Below, piece by piece: positions 26,056-34,675 of a DNA stretch of 64,000 bases (positions are counted from its first letter, which is position 1; the number at the start of each line of letters is the position of its first letter). The DNA comes from Rathayibacter sp. VKM Ac-2804 (lineage in GTDB: Bacteria > Actinomycetota > Actinomycetes > Actinomycetales > Microbacteriaceae). The DNA is taken from positions 3,596,001 to 3,660,000 of the forward strand of contig NZ_CP047420.1 of NCBI RefSeq assembly GCF_009866655.1. The letters run 5' to 3'. Position numbers and translations under genes: made by a program. The notes beneath the pieces are model-generated. The model saw nothing but the letters and a program-made list of their open reading frames with translations, was not told the origin of the DNA and made no database searches.

Positions 26056-27378
26056 ATGTCGACCCGACAGAACCGGCGAGCAGTGCTCGCCCTCGGCGCA
26101 GGAGGAGCGGCTCTCGCTCTCGCGCTCACCGGCTGCAGCACCGGAGGCGGCGGCGGCGATTCCGCCGACGGATCCACGCTGAGCGTGCTCATCGACAACC
26201 AGACGGCGACCGTCGAGCTCTGGGACGCGCTGAAGACGAAGTTCGAGGAGGAGAACGACGGCATCACCCTCGACATCGAGACCCGGCCGCAGGGCAGCGA
26301 GGGCGACAACCTGATCAAGACGCGCCTCGCCACCGGCGAGATGAACGACGTCTTCGCCTACAACTCGGGCTCGCTCTTCCAGGCGCTGAACCCCGACCAG
26401 AACCTCGCACCGCTCTCGGACGAGCCCTGGGTCGATTCGCTCGACGAGGGCTTCCGCACCGTGGTCTCGACCGACGCGGACCTCTACGGCATCCCGCTCG
26501 GCCAGGCGATGGGCGGCGCGGTCCTCTACAACAAGGACGTCTACAGCTCGCTCGGCCTGACCGTGCCGAAGACCTGGGACGAGTTCATCGCGAACAGCGA
26601 GAAGATCAAGGCCGCCGGCGACGTCGCGCCGATCATCCAGACCTACGGCGACACCTGGACCTCGCAGCTCTTCGTGCTCGGCGACTTCGCCAACGTGCTG
26701 GAGCAGGACCCGGAGTGGGCGACGCAGTACACGGCGAACGAGGCCAAGTACGTCGACGAGCCGGCGCTGGCCGGCTTCGAGCACCTGCAGCAGGTCGCCG
26801 AGTCGGGCCTGGTGAACGAGGACTACGCCTCGGCCACCTACGACGACGGCGTCCGCATGGTCGCGACCGGCGAGGGTGCGCAGTACCCGATGCTGACCTT
26901 CGCGGCCGGCCCGCTGATCCAGAACTACCCGGACTCGCTCGACAAGGTCGGCCTGTTCCCGCTGCCCGGCGAGTCGGCCGACTCCAACCCGCTGACCGTC
27001 TGGCAGCCCAACGCGGTCTACGTGCCGAAGTCGACCGAGGGCGCGAAGCTCGAGAGCGCCAAGAAGCTGATGGCCTTCCTGGTCACCCCCGAGAGCTGCG
27101 ACATCCAGAGCGAGATCGCGGCACCCCAGGGTCCGTTCGTGATCGACGGCTGCACGCTGCCCGACGACGTGCCCGCCCTCGTGTCGGACATGCAGCCCTA
27201 CTTCGACAGCGGTGACACCGGCCTCGCGCTCGAGTTCCTCTCGCCGATCAAGGGACCGGCGCTCGAGCAGATCACCGTCGCCGTCGGCTCGGGCATCACG
27301 CCCGCTGCGGAGGGTGCTCAGCAGTACGACGACGACGTCACGAAGCAGGCCAAGCAGCTCGGCCTCGACGGCTGGTGA
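26056..27378 (+). CDS. Sugar ABC transporter substrate-binding lipoprotein
   Basis: 440 residues. The lipobox is LTGC followed by a Gly-rich linker. The family-1 extracellular binding fold follows, with TFAAGPLIQNYPDSLDK and KLMAFLVTPESC. The ATG at 26056 is chosen because the earlier ATG at 26044 lies in the ribosome-binding sequence GGAGG (26046-26050). It captures an oligosaccharide, probably a rhamnoside, for the two permeases downstream. No ATPase gene is present, so a shared MsiK-like ATPase encoded elsewhere must power it, as is usual in actinobacteria. Confidence 0.93.
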   Translation: MSTRQNRRAVLALGAGGAALALALTGCSTGGGGGDSADGSTLSVLIDNQTATVELWDALKTKFEEENDGITLDIETRPQGSEGDNLIKTRLATGEMNDVFAYNSGSLFQALNPDQNLAPLSDEPWVDSLDEGFRTVVSTDADLYGIPLGQAMGGAVLYNKDVYSSLGLTVPKTWDEFIANSEKIKAAGDVAPIIQTYGDTWTSQLFVLGDFANVLEQDPEWATQYTANEAKYVDEPALAGFEHLQQVAESGLVNEDYASATYDDGVRMVATGEGAQYPMLTFAAGPLIQNYPDSLDKVGLFPLPGESADSNPLTVWQPNAVYVPKSTEGAKLESAKKLMAFLVTPESCDIQSEIAAPQGPFVIDGCTLPDDVPALVSDMQPYFDSGDTGLALEFLSPIKGPALEQITVAVGSGITPAAEGAQQYDDDVTKQAKQLGLDGW

Positions 27379-27384
27379 GCCTCG

Positions 27385-27423
27385 GGGGCCGGGAGCGGAG
27401 GCAGCCCCTCCGCTCCCGGCCCC
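27385..27423 (+). terminator. Perfect 17-bp hairpin between binding-protein and permease genes
   Basis: Arms 27385-27401 and 27407-27423 are exact complements with a five-base loop. It sits seven bases after the binding-protein stop and is followed by TTCCCCC. In ABC operons such a structure commonly stabilises the upstream message or causes partial termination, which yields more binding protein than permease. Confidence 0.75.
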
Positions 27424-27478
27424 TTCCCCCGGGCGCACCGCCCTCCTACCCCTCCCCCGGCCGATCGACGGAGATCTG

Positions 27479-28414
27479 ATGACCGCAACGATGGAGAAGC
27501 GCCCGGCCCGGCGCTCCGAACCCTCCCGCTCCCCCGAGCCGCCGAAACGGCGCAAGGCCATGAAGAGCCCGTACCCGACGTGGTTCTACCTCCCGGCCGG
27601 CGTCTTCTACGTGGTCCTGTTCCTCGTCCCGACGGTCGCCTCCCTCTACTTCTCCCTCACGCGCTGGACGCTCTTCGACTCGACCTTCATCGGCTTCGAG
27701 AACTTCGTCGAGTTCTTCCAGGACCCGGCGCTGACGACCGGCTTCGTGAACACCTTCATCTACGCGGCGATCACCTCGGGCCTGAAGATCGTGCTCGGCA
27801 TGGCCCTCGGGGTGCTGCTGAGCTCGCAGATCATCGGCCGCGGCTTCCTCCGCAGCGTGGTGTTCTTCCCGGTGCTGGTGTCGACGATCGGCATCGGCAT
27901 CACCTTCAAGGTGCTGCTCGACCCGTTCGACGGCCTGATCAACCAGGGCCTCGCGACGATCGGCCTCGCCGGCCCGGGCTGGCTGACCGACCCGCAGTGG
28001 GCGCTCTTCTCGGTCGCGCTCGTGGACGTCTGGAAGGGCGTCGGACTCGCGACGCTCATCTACATCGCCGGCATCGTCGCGATCCCGCAGGACTACTTCG
28101 AGGCCGCCCGCGTCGACGGCGCCGGCGCCTGGCACAACTTCCGGCACATCACGCTGCCGCTGCTGCGCCCCGCCACCGTCACGGTGATCCTGCTCTCGCT
28201 GATCGGCGGACTGCGCTCGTTCGATCTGATCTGGGCGATGACCAAGGGCGGTCCGGGCTTCACCAGCGACGTGGTCGCCTCGGTCATCTACAAGCAGTAC
28301 CAGGCCGGGTTCTACGGCCTCTCGACCGCCGGCAACGTCATCCTCTTCCTCGTCGTCGCAGCGCTGATCTTCCCGCTGTCGGCCTGGCTCAACCGGAAGG
28401 ACAAGGAGCTGTGA
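27479..28414 (+). CDS. Sugar ABC transporter permease (MalF/UgpA type)
   Basis: 311 residues with six transmembrane helices after a basic N-terminus. The EAA-loop motif is EAARVDGAGAWHNFRHITLPLL. The ATG at 27479 follows GGAG at a six-base spacing. Its stop overlaps the start of the second permease (GTGA). Confidence 0.95.
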   Translation: MTATMEKRPARRSEPSRSPEPPKRRKAMKSPYPTWFYLPAGVFYVVLFLVPTVASLYFSLTRWTLFDSTFIGFENFVEFFQDPALTTGFVNTFIYAAITSGLKIVLGMALGVLLSSQIIGRGFLRSVVFFPVLVSTIGIGITFKVLLDPFDGLINQGLATIGLAGPGWLTDPQWALFSVALVDVWKGVGLATLIYIAGIVAIPQDYFEAARVDGAGAWHNFRHITLPLLRPATVTVILLSLIGGLRSFDLIWAMTKGGPGFTSDVVASVIYKQYQAGFYGLSTAGNVILFLVVAALIFPLSAWLNRKDKEL

Positions 28415-29334
28415 CCACCACGCCGCTCACGCCCGCCCCGCTCTCGCCGACCCCGCTCCAGGACGACCCGCTGCGCGCGAAGGTGCGCCAGCGCGGTGTC
28501 GGCCGCGGCTCCCGGACCTGGCGCTACGGCGGCGGCATCCTCGCCATCGTCCTCGCCGTCCTCGTCTTCATCGTCCCGTTCCTCTTCATCGTGCTCACCG
28601 CCGCGAAGACGCAGCAGGAGTCGTCGCTGCTCGGCTTCACCCTGCCGACCCAGTGGGTGTTCCTCGAGAACCTGCAGGAGGTGGTCTCGGCGCGGAACTT
28701 CGTGCTGCTGCGGGCCTTCGCGAACAGCGCGATCCTGACGATCGTCTCCGTCACGGTGATGGTGGTCCTGGCCGCGATGGTCGGCTACGTCCTCCAGCGC
28801 CGCCGCTCGAAGTGGAACCCGCTCGTCAACGGCTTCGTCCTGGCCGGCCTGATCATCCCGCCCGCCGTCGTCCCGACGATCTGGGTGCTGCAGGGCCTCG
28901 AGCTCTTCAAGACGCTGCCCGGCCTGATCGCGGTGCACGTCGCCTTCGGCCTCTCCTTCTGCATCCTGCTCTTCCGCGCCTTCGTCTCGACGATCCCCCG
29001 CGAGCTGGACGAGGCGGCGACCATCGACGGCGCCGGCCCCTTCCGTCTGTTCTTCACCGTGGTGCTGCCGCTGCTGAAGCCGGTGATCGTGACGGTCATC
29101 GTCGTCCAAGCCGTGACGGTCTTCAACGACTTCACCTACGCGCTGTACTTCCTGCCCGGCGACGACAACGCGACCGTGCAGCTGACGCTGTACAACTTCT
29201 CCTCGCAGTCCGTGTCCTCCTGGAACCTGCTCTTCATGGACGTGCTGCTCATCACCATCCCGCCGCTGGTGATGTACATCTTCTTCAACCGCCAGATCGT
29301 CGCCGGCATGACGTCCGGAGCGGTCAAGGGCTGA
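28411..29334 (+). CDS. Sugar ABC transporter permease (MalG/UgpE type)
   Basis: 307 residues with six helices. The EAA loop is ELDEAATIDGAGPFRLFFTV. The GTG start is coupled to the preceding stop. Its last seven codons and stop lie in a direct repeat (29314-29343) that recurs at 31238-31267. Confidence 0.95.
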   Translation: MTTTPLTPAPLSPTPLQDDPLRAKVRQRGVGRGSRTWRYGGGILAIVLAVLVFIVPFLFIVLTAAKTQQESSLLGFTLPTQWVFLENLQEVVSARNFVLLRAFANSAILTIVSVTVMVVLAAMVGYVLQRRRSKWNPLVNGFVLAGLIIPPAVVPTIWVLQGLELFKTLPGLIAVHVAFGLSFCILLFRAFVSTIPRELDEAATIDGAGPFRLFFTVVLPLLKPVIVTVIVVQAVTVFNDFTYALYFLPGDDNATVQLTLYNFSSQSVSSWNLLFMDVLLITIPPLVMYIFFNRQIVAGMTSGAVKG

Positions 29335-29343
29335 GCCGGGCCG
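29314..29343. repeat. Direct repeat, left copy, overlapping the permease 3' end
   Basis: It begins TCCGGAGCGGTC and ends TGAGCCGGGCCG. 29 of 30 bases are identical to 31238-31267, with one C/G difference at base 24. It encodes the end of the permease. Confidence 0.9.
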
Positions 29344-29879
29344 TCGGACCGCACCTCCGTCTCGCCGCCGCCGGACGCCCTTCGAAACCCCGAGGAGGCG
29401 TCGGGCGGCGATTCTGCGCGCGTTCCGCGCCGCGACGACGAAGCGCCCTGCTCCAGCGACACTCGCCGCCTCCGAGTCCGCTGGACAGTGACGACCGCCG
29501 TCGGCCTCCCTCCCAACGACCTCCCTGCCGCATCCTGCGCCGCCACCTTCCGTGGCGCGAAGTATCGGGCCCGTCTCGACGCGCCGCAGCAACGCCTTCA
29601 CGCGAGGGGGCCTCGCCACGCTCGAGACCCGCCGATGCCCGCGGTCCTGCGGATTCCGCCGGCACTGCGTCAACGGCGACGGCTGCGTGGCGTAGAGATC
29701 GACCACTGTACGGGAGGCCTCGGTCGCCTCGCAGACGCACGAAGAACTCGCAAAGCATGACCACGGCTGCACAAGCCGAAACATCCTCGTATTCTTCCTG
29801 ATCAACCGCGAAGGGCGGGATCGAAGTGTCTTCGCACGCTCGAAGACCTCGGTCATTCAGTCACGAAGGAGTGCAGCTA
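29344..29879. other. Gene-free left part of the cassette
   Basis: About 535 bases with no supported ORF. The reading frames here are short and lack ribosome-binding sites. The last 130 bases are relatively AT-rich and must contain the promoter of the secreted protein gene. The first part could be degraded coding sequence. Confidence 0.4.
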
Positions 29880-30758
29880 ATGGTCATGCAGAAGAATCAC
29901 AGAACGGTCTTCACCGTCATGTCGAGTATGGTCGCGGCAGCGGTCGTCCTCGCCGCAGCGAGTCCAGCGCAGGCGATCCCTAGAGTCGAGAGCACCGAAC
30001 CATCTCCGGCGGCCGACTTCTCGACCGAGGTCGTTCCCGCGACCACCACTGTGGTGACCGACGCCGGAGCGGTATCCGTGGGCATCACCCTCCCCGGCGC
30101 GGTGTCGTCCTCCGCGGTGGTCGACCCGGGCACTCTCCCGGACGGTCTCTTCGACGGAGCAGGCGAGCCGGTGCTGACGACGACCTTCGGTGACGCAGCG
30201 ATCAGCAGCTATGCGACGGAGAAGGGCACGCAGACGCTGATCCAGGTGGACTCCGCCGATGCGGCCCACGATTACCGCTTCCCCCTCTCGCTTCCCGCCG
30301 GCGCCAGCGCGACCGTAGAGCCCGACGGGTCGGTCGCCGTCCTATCGGCCGCGGGTGATCTGCTCGGTGGCTACGAGATCCCCTGGGCCTACGACGCCCT
30401 GGGCAGTCCCGTCGGCACGAGCTTCACCCTGGACGGGAACACCCTCGTCCAGACGGTGGAGTTCGACGAGGCGACTGCCTTCCCCGTGATCGCCGACCCG
30501 AGCGACGCTTGGGGGTGGGCCGCGTGTGTGGCCGCAGTGGCCGGTGCCGTGGCAGTGAACGCGAACATCGCGAACAAGGTCGCCTCCCTGGTGTCCCGGT
30601 TCGGAAACATTCAGAAAGCCTTCGAGGTGATTTATCGCGCATGGAAGACCACCTCCAACGCGGAGAAGCGGCGGCAGGCGATCATCAACGCCGCCGGCGA
30701 TCTGGTCCTGGAACTGGCCGGGGTGATCTCGATAAAGCAGGCCTGCTTTGACTCCTGA
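29880..30758 (+). CDS. Secreted protein of unknown function, cassette cargo
   Basis: 292 residues. A signal peptide ends ASPAQA near residue 32. The mature protein has a Thr/Val-rich beta region, then AFPVIADPSDAWGWAACV, an IADP junction I have seen in many actinobacterial secreted proteins. A C-terminal helical domain of about 85 residues follows, with an Ala/Val-rich hydrophobic stretch and a basic amphipathic part. The ATG at 29880 follows GAAGGAG with an eight-base gap. The two tiny membrane genes directly after it suggest a toxin with immunity proteins or a membrane-acting peptide. That is inference. Confidence 0.72.
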   Translation: MVMQKNHRTVFTVMSSMVAAAVVLAAASPAQAIPRVESTEPSPAADFSTEVVPATTTVVTDAGAVSVGITLPGAVSSSAVVDPGTLPDGLFDGAGEPVLTTTFGDAAISSYATEKGTQTLIQVDSADAAHDYRFPLSLPAGASATVEPDGSVAVLSAAGDLLGGYEIPWAYDALGSPVGTSFTLDGNTLVQTVEFDEATAFPVIADPSDAWGWAACVAAVAGAVAVNANIANKVASLVSRFGNIQKAFEVIYRAWKTTSNAEKRRQAIINAAGDLVLELAGVISIKQACFDS

Positions 30759-30927
30759 GAAGAGGAACAGTGCGCCGTTCGCACTCACCATGTTCGCGAT
30801 CGGCAGCCTGTTCGTCTTCCTCGCCGCCGCCGAGAACCGACCCGCGTGGTGGATCGTTCTCTTCGGGATCATGCTGCTCACGACCGGGTACAGCGCTTTC
30901 GTCGAATTCCGTCGGCGTAGGCAGTAG
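30748..30927 (+). CDS. Tiny two-helix membrane protein (first of a homologous pair)
   Basis: 59 residues if the TTG at 30748 is the start, which overlaps the secreted-protein gene by 11 bases; an in-frame ATG at 30790 would give 45. It has two hydrophobic helices (ALTMFAIGSLFVFLAAA and WWIVLFGIMLLTTGY) and a basic end, EFRRRRQ. Its second half matches the 37-residue protein at 30944: AAAENRPAWWIVLF against AAAECKPSWWIFLT. It is cotranscribed with the secreted protein. An immunity role is possible. Confidence 0.55.
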   Translation: MTPEKRNSAPFALTMFAIGSLFVFLAAAENRPAWWIVLFGIMLLTTGYSAFVEFRRRRQ

Positions 30928-30943
30928 AACCGGGAGAGGGTTC

Positions 30944-31057
30944 ATGTTCTCCGCCGCCGCGGAGTGCAAGCCGAGCTGGTGGATCTTCCTCACCGCGATA
31001 GTCCTCCTCGGGACCGGCATCGGCGCTTTCGGTCACTTCAGGCGGCGGGGGCGTTGA
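30944..31057 (+). CDS. Tiny one-helix membrane protein (second of a homologous pair)
   Basis: 37 residues. It starts MFSAAAECKPSWWIFLTAIV and ends FGHFRRRGR. It is homologous to the second half of the preceding protein, with the same WWI core and basic tail. The ATG at 30944 follows GGGAGAGGG. It is either a shortened tandem duplicate or a partner protein. Confidence 0.5.
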   Translation: MFSAAAECKPSWWIFLTAIVLLGTGIGAFGHFRRRGR

Positions 31058-31123
31058 AGACACTGTCCCCTCCTTGCTCGAGTAAGCCACCGTTCGAGTG
31101 AGACATTCCACCCAGGCCCCACG

Positions 31124-31169
31124 AGAGCGGGCAGAGCGAGCCGATCTTGACGGCCGCTCTGCCCGCTCT
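31124..31169 (+). terminator. Perfect 15-bp hairpin downstream of the cassette genes
   Basis: Arm AGAGCGGGCAGAGCG (31124-31138) pairs exactly with 31155-31169 over a 16-base loop. It follows the last cassette gene by 66 bases. There is no U-run, but a strong GC stem alone is common for terminators in this group. Confidence 0.6.
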
Positions 31170-31237
31170 TCGCGTCGGGCCACTCCGCCTGTCGGCTCCA
31201 CGCGGTCGGCGAAGCGGGCAGGACGAAGCGTACGAAC

Positions 31238-31267
31238 TCCGGAGCGGTCAAGGGCTGAGCGGGGCCG
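31238..31267. repeat. Direct repeat, right copy, overlapping the 3' end of the convergent gene
   Basis: 29 of 30 bases match 29314-29343. The TGA stop of the minus-strand gene (31248-31250) lies inside it. Confidence 0.9.
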
Positions 31268-31682
31268 CCTCTCCGTCGGCCGGATGCTCCCCCGCCGGGC
31301 ACCGCTCGGTCCAGCGGGCGACGTCGGACGGGGGCTCGGTCGTGGGGAGGTCACGGGGGCCGACGAGCCGGCGCAGCCGGGCCGGCCGGCGCGAGCGGGT
31401 CAGCGCCGTCCGCCAGCGGATGTCGACCACCGCGCGCTGGAGCGGGTCGATCGGCTGGAGGACGCCGTCGATCCGCTCCTCGATGCGCACGAGCGGCGGG
31501 CGGACGAGATGCAGGCGTCGGCCGGGCTCGCGTTCCGGGTCGGTCCGGCCTGCCCGGGTGCGCAGCTGCTGCTCGAGCTGCTCCGGGTCGCTCGCCGACC
31601 AGGCGCTGACGCCGACGCGGCCGTCGGGCAGGGCGAAGCGCTCGGTGATCCGCAGCGGAAGCTCGTCGTGGGGGTGCGTCAT
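31248..31682 (-). CDS. Hypothetical protein downstream of DUF11 surface protein
   Basis: 144 residues, Arg/Pro/Glu-rich, with no signal peptide or membrane helix. It starts MTHPHDELPLRITERFALP. The ATG at 31682 overlaps the stop of the large surface protein (ATGA), so the two are coupled. I do not recognise a domain. The C-terminal codons lie in the right-hand direct repeat. Confidence 0.6.
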   Translation of the reverse strand: MTHPHDELPLRITERFALPDGRVGVSAWSASDPEQLEQQLRTRAGRTDPEREPGRRLHLVRPPLVRIEERIDGVLQPIDPLQRAVVDIRWRTALTRSRRPARLRRLVGPRDLPTTEPPSDVARWTERCPAGEHPADGEAAPLSP

Positions 31683-34675
31683 CGTTCTGACCTTCCGGTG
31701 GGGAGAGAAGAGGGGAGTCCGCGCTCGGCGGGAGTCGTGGCCCGTCGTCTCCGCAAGCGCCGCGCCGCGAGGAGACCGCCGCCCGAGAGCAGGAGCAGTC
31801 CGGCCACCAGCCCGACCGGACCCGCCGCCGCGCCGGAGACGGCGAGCGCCGTCGGCACGGGACCGACCGGAGGCACGGTCACCCCGGCGCAGCTGGCTGT
31901 CGGCTCGTCGTCGCAGGGGTGCTGGACCGAGGTCGGCGGGAAGCCCGGCGGCAGCCGCTCGATCCGCGCGCGGTTCGCGATCGTCCAGCCGTCGACTCCG
32001 TCGGCGACCCGCCCCGTCACGGTGAAGACCGTCGAGGCGCCGGGCGCCAGGGCCAGGCCCTCGACCTCGAGATCGGCGGAGGCGGGCCCGCCGTCCCGCG
32101 AGATCGTCACGTCGGACAGGTGCTCGAGGGTCGGGACATCGGTGAGGGTGAAGCCCTCCGCAGGTCGTGGGCCGATGTTGGCGACGACGATCCGGAAGCC
32201 GGCCCGGCCGCCGTGCGCGACGGTCGGCTCCGACGCGGTCTTCGCGATCGCGAGGCCCCGGTCGTCGCCGGGCACGGGGATCTCAGGCGCGGGTGACCCG
32301 GGCACGGGAGTCTCCGGCACCGGGGTCTCGGGTACCGGTCTCTCAGGCACGGGGATCTCGGCGCAGGAGAACGCGGCGTCGTCCGGGCACGGGTGCCGAA
32401 CCGTGGGAGGCTCGAAGCCGCCCGGCTGCTGCGAGATCGTCGCCCGGTTCGGCACGGTGAGCGCGTCCCGGCCCTCGGCCACCCGGCCGCTGACATGCAG
32501 GGTGATCTGCCCGCCCGCAGGGATCGCGAGCCCGGTCACGGGCTCCGTCGCGGGCTGGACGCCTCCGGCGCCGTTCTCGATCACGGCGTCGAGGAGATGC
32601 TCGAGCACCGGGACGTCGGTGACGGTCACGTCGGCGGCGTCGAGAGAGCCCGAGTTGCCCACGACCACGTCGAAGCCGGCCTGCCCGCCGTGCTCCGCCG
32701 ACGACTGAGCGGCCGTCTTGTCGATCCACAGCGCCCCTCGGCCGATCGTGTGCGGGACGGTCGCGCAGGGGTTCTGCTCGGTCGCGACTCCCGAGGCAGA
32801 GGGTGCGAAGGCGGCCCCCGCGAGGCAGGCCGTGTTCGCGAGGGTGCGGTCCCCCGGCCGGTCCGTGCGCACGACGACCTCGAAGGAGAGCTCGGCGACG
32901 GTCCCGACCGGCAGGGTCCCTGCCGCCCAGACCAGCCGGCCCGTCGCCGGATCGACCGTGGCCGTGCCGTGCGAGGTCCGGATCGAGGCGGCGTCGAGGT
33001 CGGCGTCGTCGAGGACTCCCTGGTCGAGGTGGTCGACGACGGCCGCGTCGCGGGCGTCCCCCGAGCCGTCGGAGGTGAGCGTCAGCCGGTACGGCACCCG
33101 CGCGCCCGGCCGCAGCGGGACGTCGGACGGCACCGACGAGCTCTTCGTCAGGGTGACATGAGGGGTGAGAGCGCCGAGCCCGGCGACCGCCGTCGCGCCG
33201 TCGGAGCCGGCGGCCCAGTCGTCGATCGCGCGCAGATCGCCGTAGGAGCCATGCACGGCGTCGTTCACGTTCGGCACGCGACCCCGGCCCGAGTCGTCCG
33301 CCTCCCAGCGGTGGACCCCGGCGCTCGAGTCCGCACCGTCCGTCGGCGAGGTGACGGCGGACGTCGCCGAGTAGCGCTCGCCGTTCGAGCCTGCGAGCAG
33401 ATGGTCGTCCCAGTGCAGGGCGGCCGGGGACGCCTCGCCACCGGTCGAGCGCACGACGGACAGACCGCCGGCCGACGTCTCCGCATCGACCCGGGTGACG
33501 TGGAACTCGTTCGTCCGCCCGACCGAGGCGCGGAAGCGGACGCCGGGATCGGCGGTGTCGACCGCGTCGCCGCGCGCGTCGAGGCCGTTCCAGGCGATGT
33601 CGAACGGGCCCGGCTCCGCGACGATGCGGGAGAGGTGGACATCGCGCGGGCCGTCGTAGGCCCCGTCCCCGTCGGCGTCGATGTCGGCCGCGACCGTGCC
33701 CGGCTGGGTGCCGAGAGTGCCGACGAGGGTGCCCGCGTTCGAGCCGGAGCCGGAGCGTCGATAGGCGAGCCCCTCGATCGTCGGGGCGGCGTAGGCGGGC
33801 GCGATCGCGGCCGGGAGATCGGCCGCGGGCGGGTCCAGGAAGAGCTTGTACGTCTGCAGGCCGTCGATGCCGGAGCGTCCGGACGCCTGGACGTACTGCG
33901 CGCCGACGCCCTGCGCCTCGGTCGACTCCGGCATCGGCACGGACAGGTACGACGGATCGGAGGACCCGACCCGGACGTTGCCCTTGTTCGTCGCCTGGAG
34001 CGTCGAGGCGAGGCCGTCGTAGTCGCGGAGCGTCAGGTCGTAGCGCGCCCCGGTCTCGGTGACGGCGTGCAGCGTGAAGGTCGCGCGGCGGTCCGCGGGT
34101 GTCGCGTAGCTGGTCCTCGCCCCGGACTGGATCCCGTAGGAGGTGGACCAGACCCGGCCGGCCAGCGGTGCGCCCGATGCCGCCGCGACCGCGATGCTCC
34201 AGACCAGGTTCACCGGCGCAGTGACGTCGTCGTCGGTCACGATGACGCGGAAGACCCCGGTCTCCTCGGCGACGAACTCGCCTCCGGCCGCGACGGACGG
34301 CGGAGCGCCCCGCGGGAAGACCTGCGTGTCGAGCACGCCGCCGTCCGGCGCGAGGATCGAGGCGGTGCCGCCTCCGCTCTCGCCCTCCCCCGTGCCCGAC
34401 CCGCCCTTCAGCGGGTGCAGATCGGCGCTCAGCCGCTCGCCCTTCTGCAGCCAGGCCGAGACCGTGGTCGCCCCCGCGTTGGTGGATCCGCCGTGCAGCA
34501 GGGTGTTCTCGATCGTCCGATGCGGCGACGCCTGGGCCGCGCCGGCGGGCGGAGTGGTCGCTCCTGAGCCGAGCAGCCCGCCGACGAGAGCGGCGCACAC
34601 CCCCGCTCCCAGCACCGGCCGGACGACCCTCTCTCTGCGGCGACCGGCACACCCCTGCCGTTCCGTTCGACTCAT
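31679..34675 (-). CDS. Large surface protein with DUF11-like repeats and C-terminal anchor
   Basis: 998 residues. A signal peptide leads the protein (VLGAGVCAALVGGLLGSG). A large N-terminal beta-rich domain with DIDADGDGAYDGPRDV, which may bind calcium, comes next. At least three DUF11-type domains follow (RLTLTSDGSGDARDAAVVDHL; AGFDVVVGNSGSLDAADVTVTDVP; AGFRIVVANIGPRPAEGFTLTDVP). The last two are separated by a VPE/VPG-rich linker of about 30 residues. A C-terminal membrane helix with a basic RRLRRRR tail anchors it; there is no LPxTG. It is probably an adhesin or cell-surface structural protein. Confidence 0.88.
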   Translation of the reverse strand: MSRTERQGCAGRRRERVVRPVLGAGVCAALVGGLLGSGATTPPAGAAQASPHRTIENTLLHGGSTNAGATTVSAWLQKGERLSADLHPLKGGSGTGEGESGGGTASILAPDGGVLDTQVFPRGAPPSVAAGGEFVAEETGVFRVIVTDDDVTAPVNLVWSIAVAAASGAPLAGRVWSTSYGIQSGARTSYATPADRRATFTLHAVTETGARYDLTLRDYDGLASTLQATNKGNVRVGSSDPSYLSVPMPESTEAQGVGAQYVQASGRSGIDGLQTYKLFLDPPAADLPAAIAPAYAAPTIEGLAYRRSGSGSNAGTLVGTLGTQPGTVAADIDADGDGAYDGPRDVHLSRIVAEPGPFDIAWNGLDARGDAVDTADPGVRFRASVGRTNEFHVTRVDAETSAGGLSVVRSTGGEASPAALHWDDHLLAGSNGERYSATSAVTSPTDGADSSAGVHRWEADDSGRGRVPNVNDAVHGSYGDLRAIDDWAAGSDGATAVAGLGALTPHVTLTKSSSVPSDVPLRPGARVPYRLTLTSDGSGDARDAAVVDHLDQGVLDDADLDAASIRTSHGTATVDPATGRLVWAAGTLPVGTVAELSFEVVVRTDRPGDRTLANTACLAGAAFAPSASGVATEQNPCATVPHTIGRGALWIDKTAAQSSAEHGGQAGFDVVVGNSGSLDAADVTVTDVPVLEHLLDAVIENGAGGVQPATEPVTGLAIPAGGQITLHVSGRVAEGRDALTVPNRATISQQPGGFEPPTVRHPCPDDAAFSCAEIPVPERPVPETPVPETPVPGSPAPEIPVPGDDRGLAIAKTASEPTVAHGGRAGFRIVVANIGPRPAEGFTLTDVPTLEHLSDVTISRDGGPASADLEVEGLALAPGASTVFTVTGRVADGVDGWTIANRARIERLPPGFPPTSVQHPCDDEPTASCAGVTVPPVGPVPTALAVSGAAAGPVGLVAGLLLLSGGGLLAARRLRRRRATTPAERGLPSSLPTGRSER

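Larger units (their letters stand above)
29344..31237. mobile_element. Putative inserted cassette between 30-bp direct repeats
   Basis: The segment separates a permease gene from a convergent gene whose stop lies in the second repeat copy. Removing the segment plus one repeat would leave both genes complete with overlapping 3' ends. The interior is visibly less GC-rich than the flanks and has its own codon style. It holds a secreted protein, two tiny membrane proteins and a hairpin. There is no integrase or transposase, and I find no terminal inverted repeats. A recombination duplication is the alternative. Confidence 0.55.

Noticed and set aside
29136..29864. Several short frames in the left part of the cassette
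   Set aside because: Low-complexity composition, no ribosome-binding sites and no domain signal.
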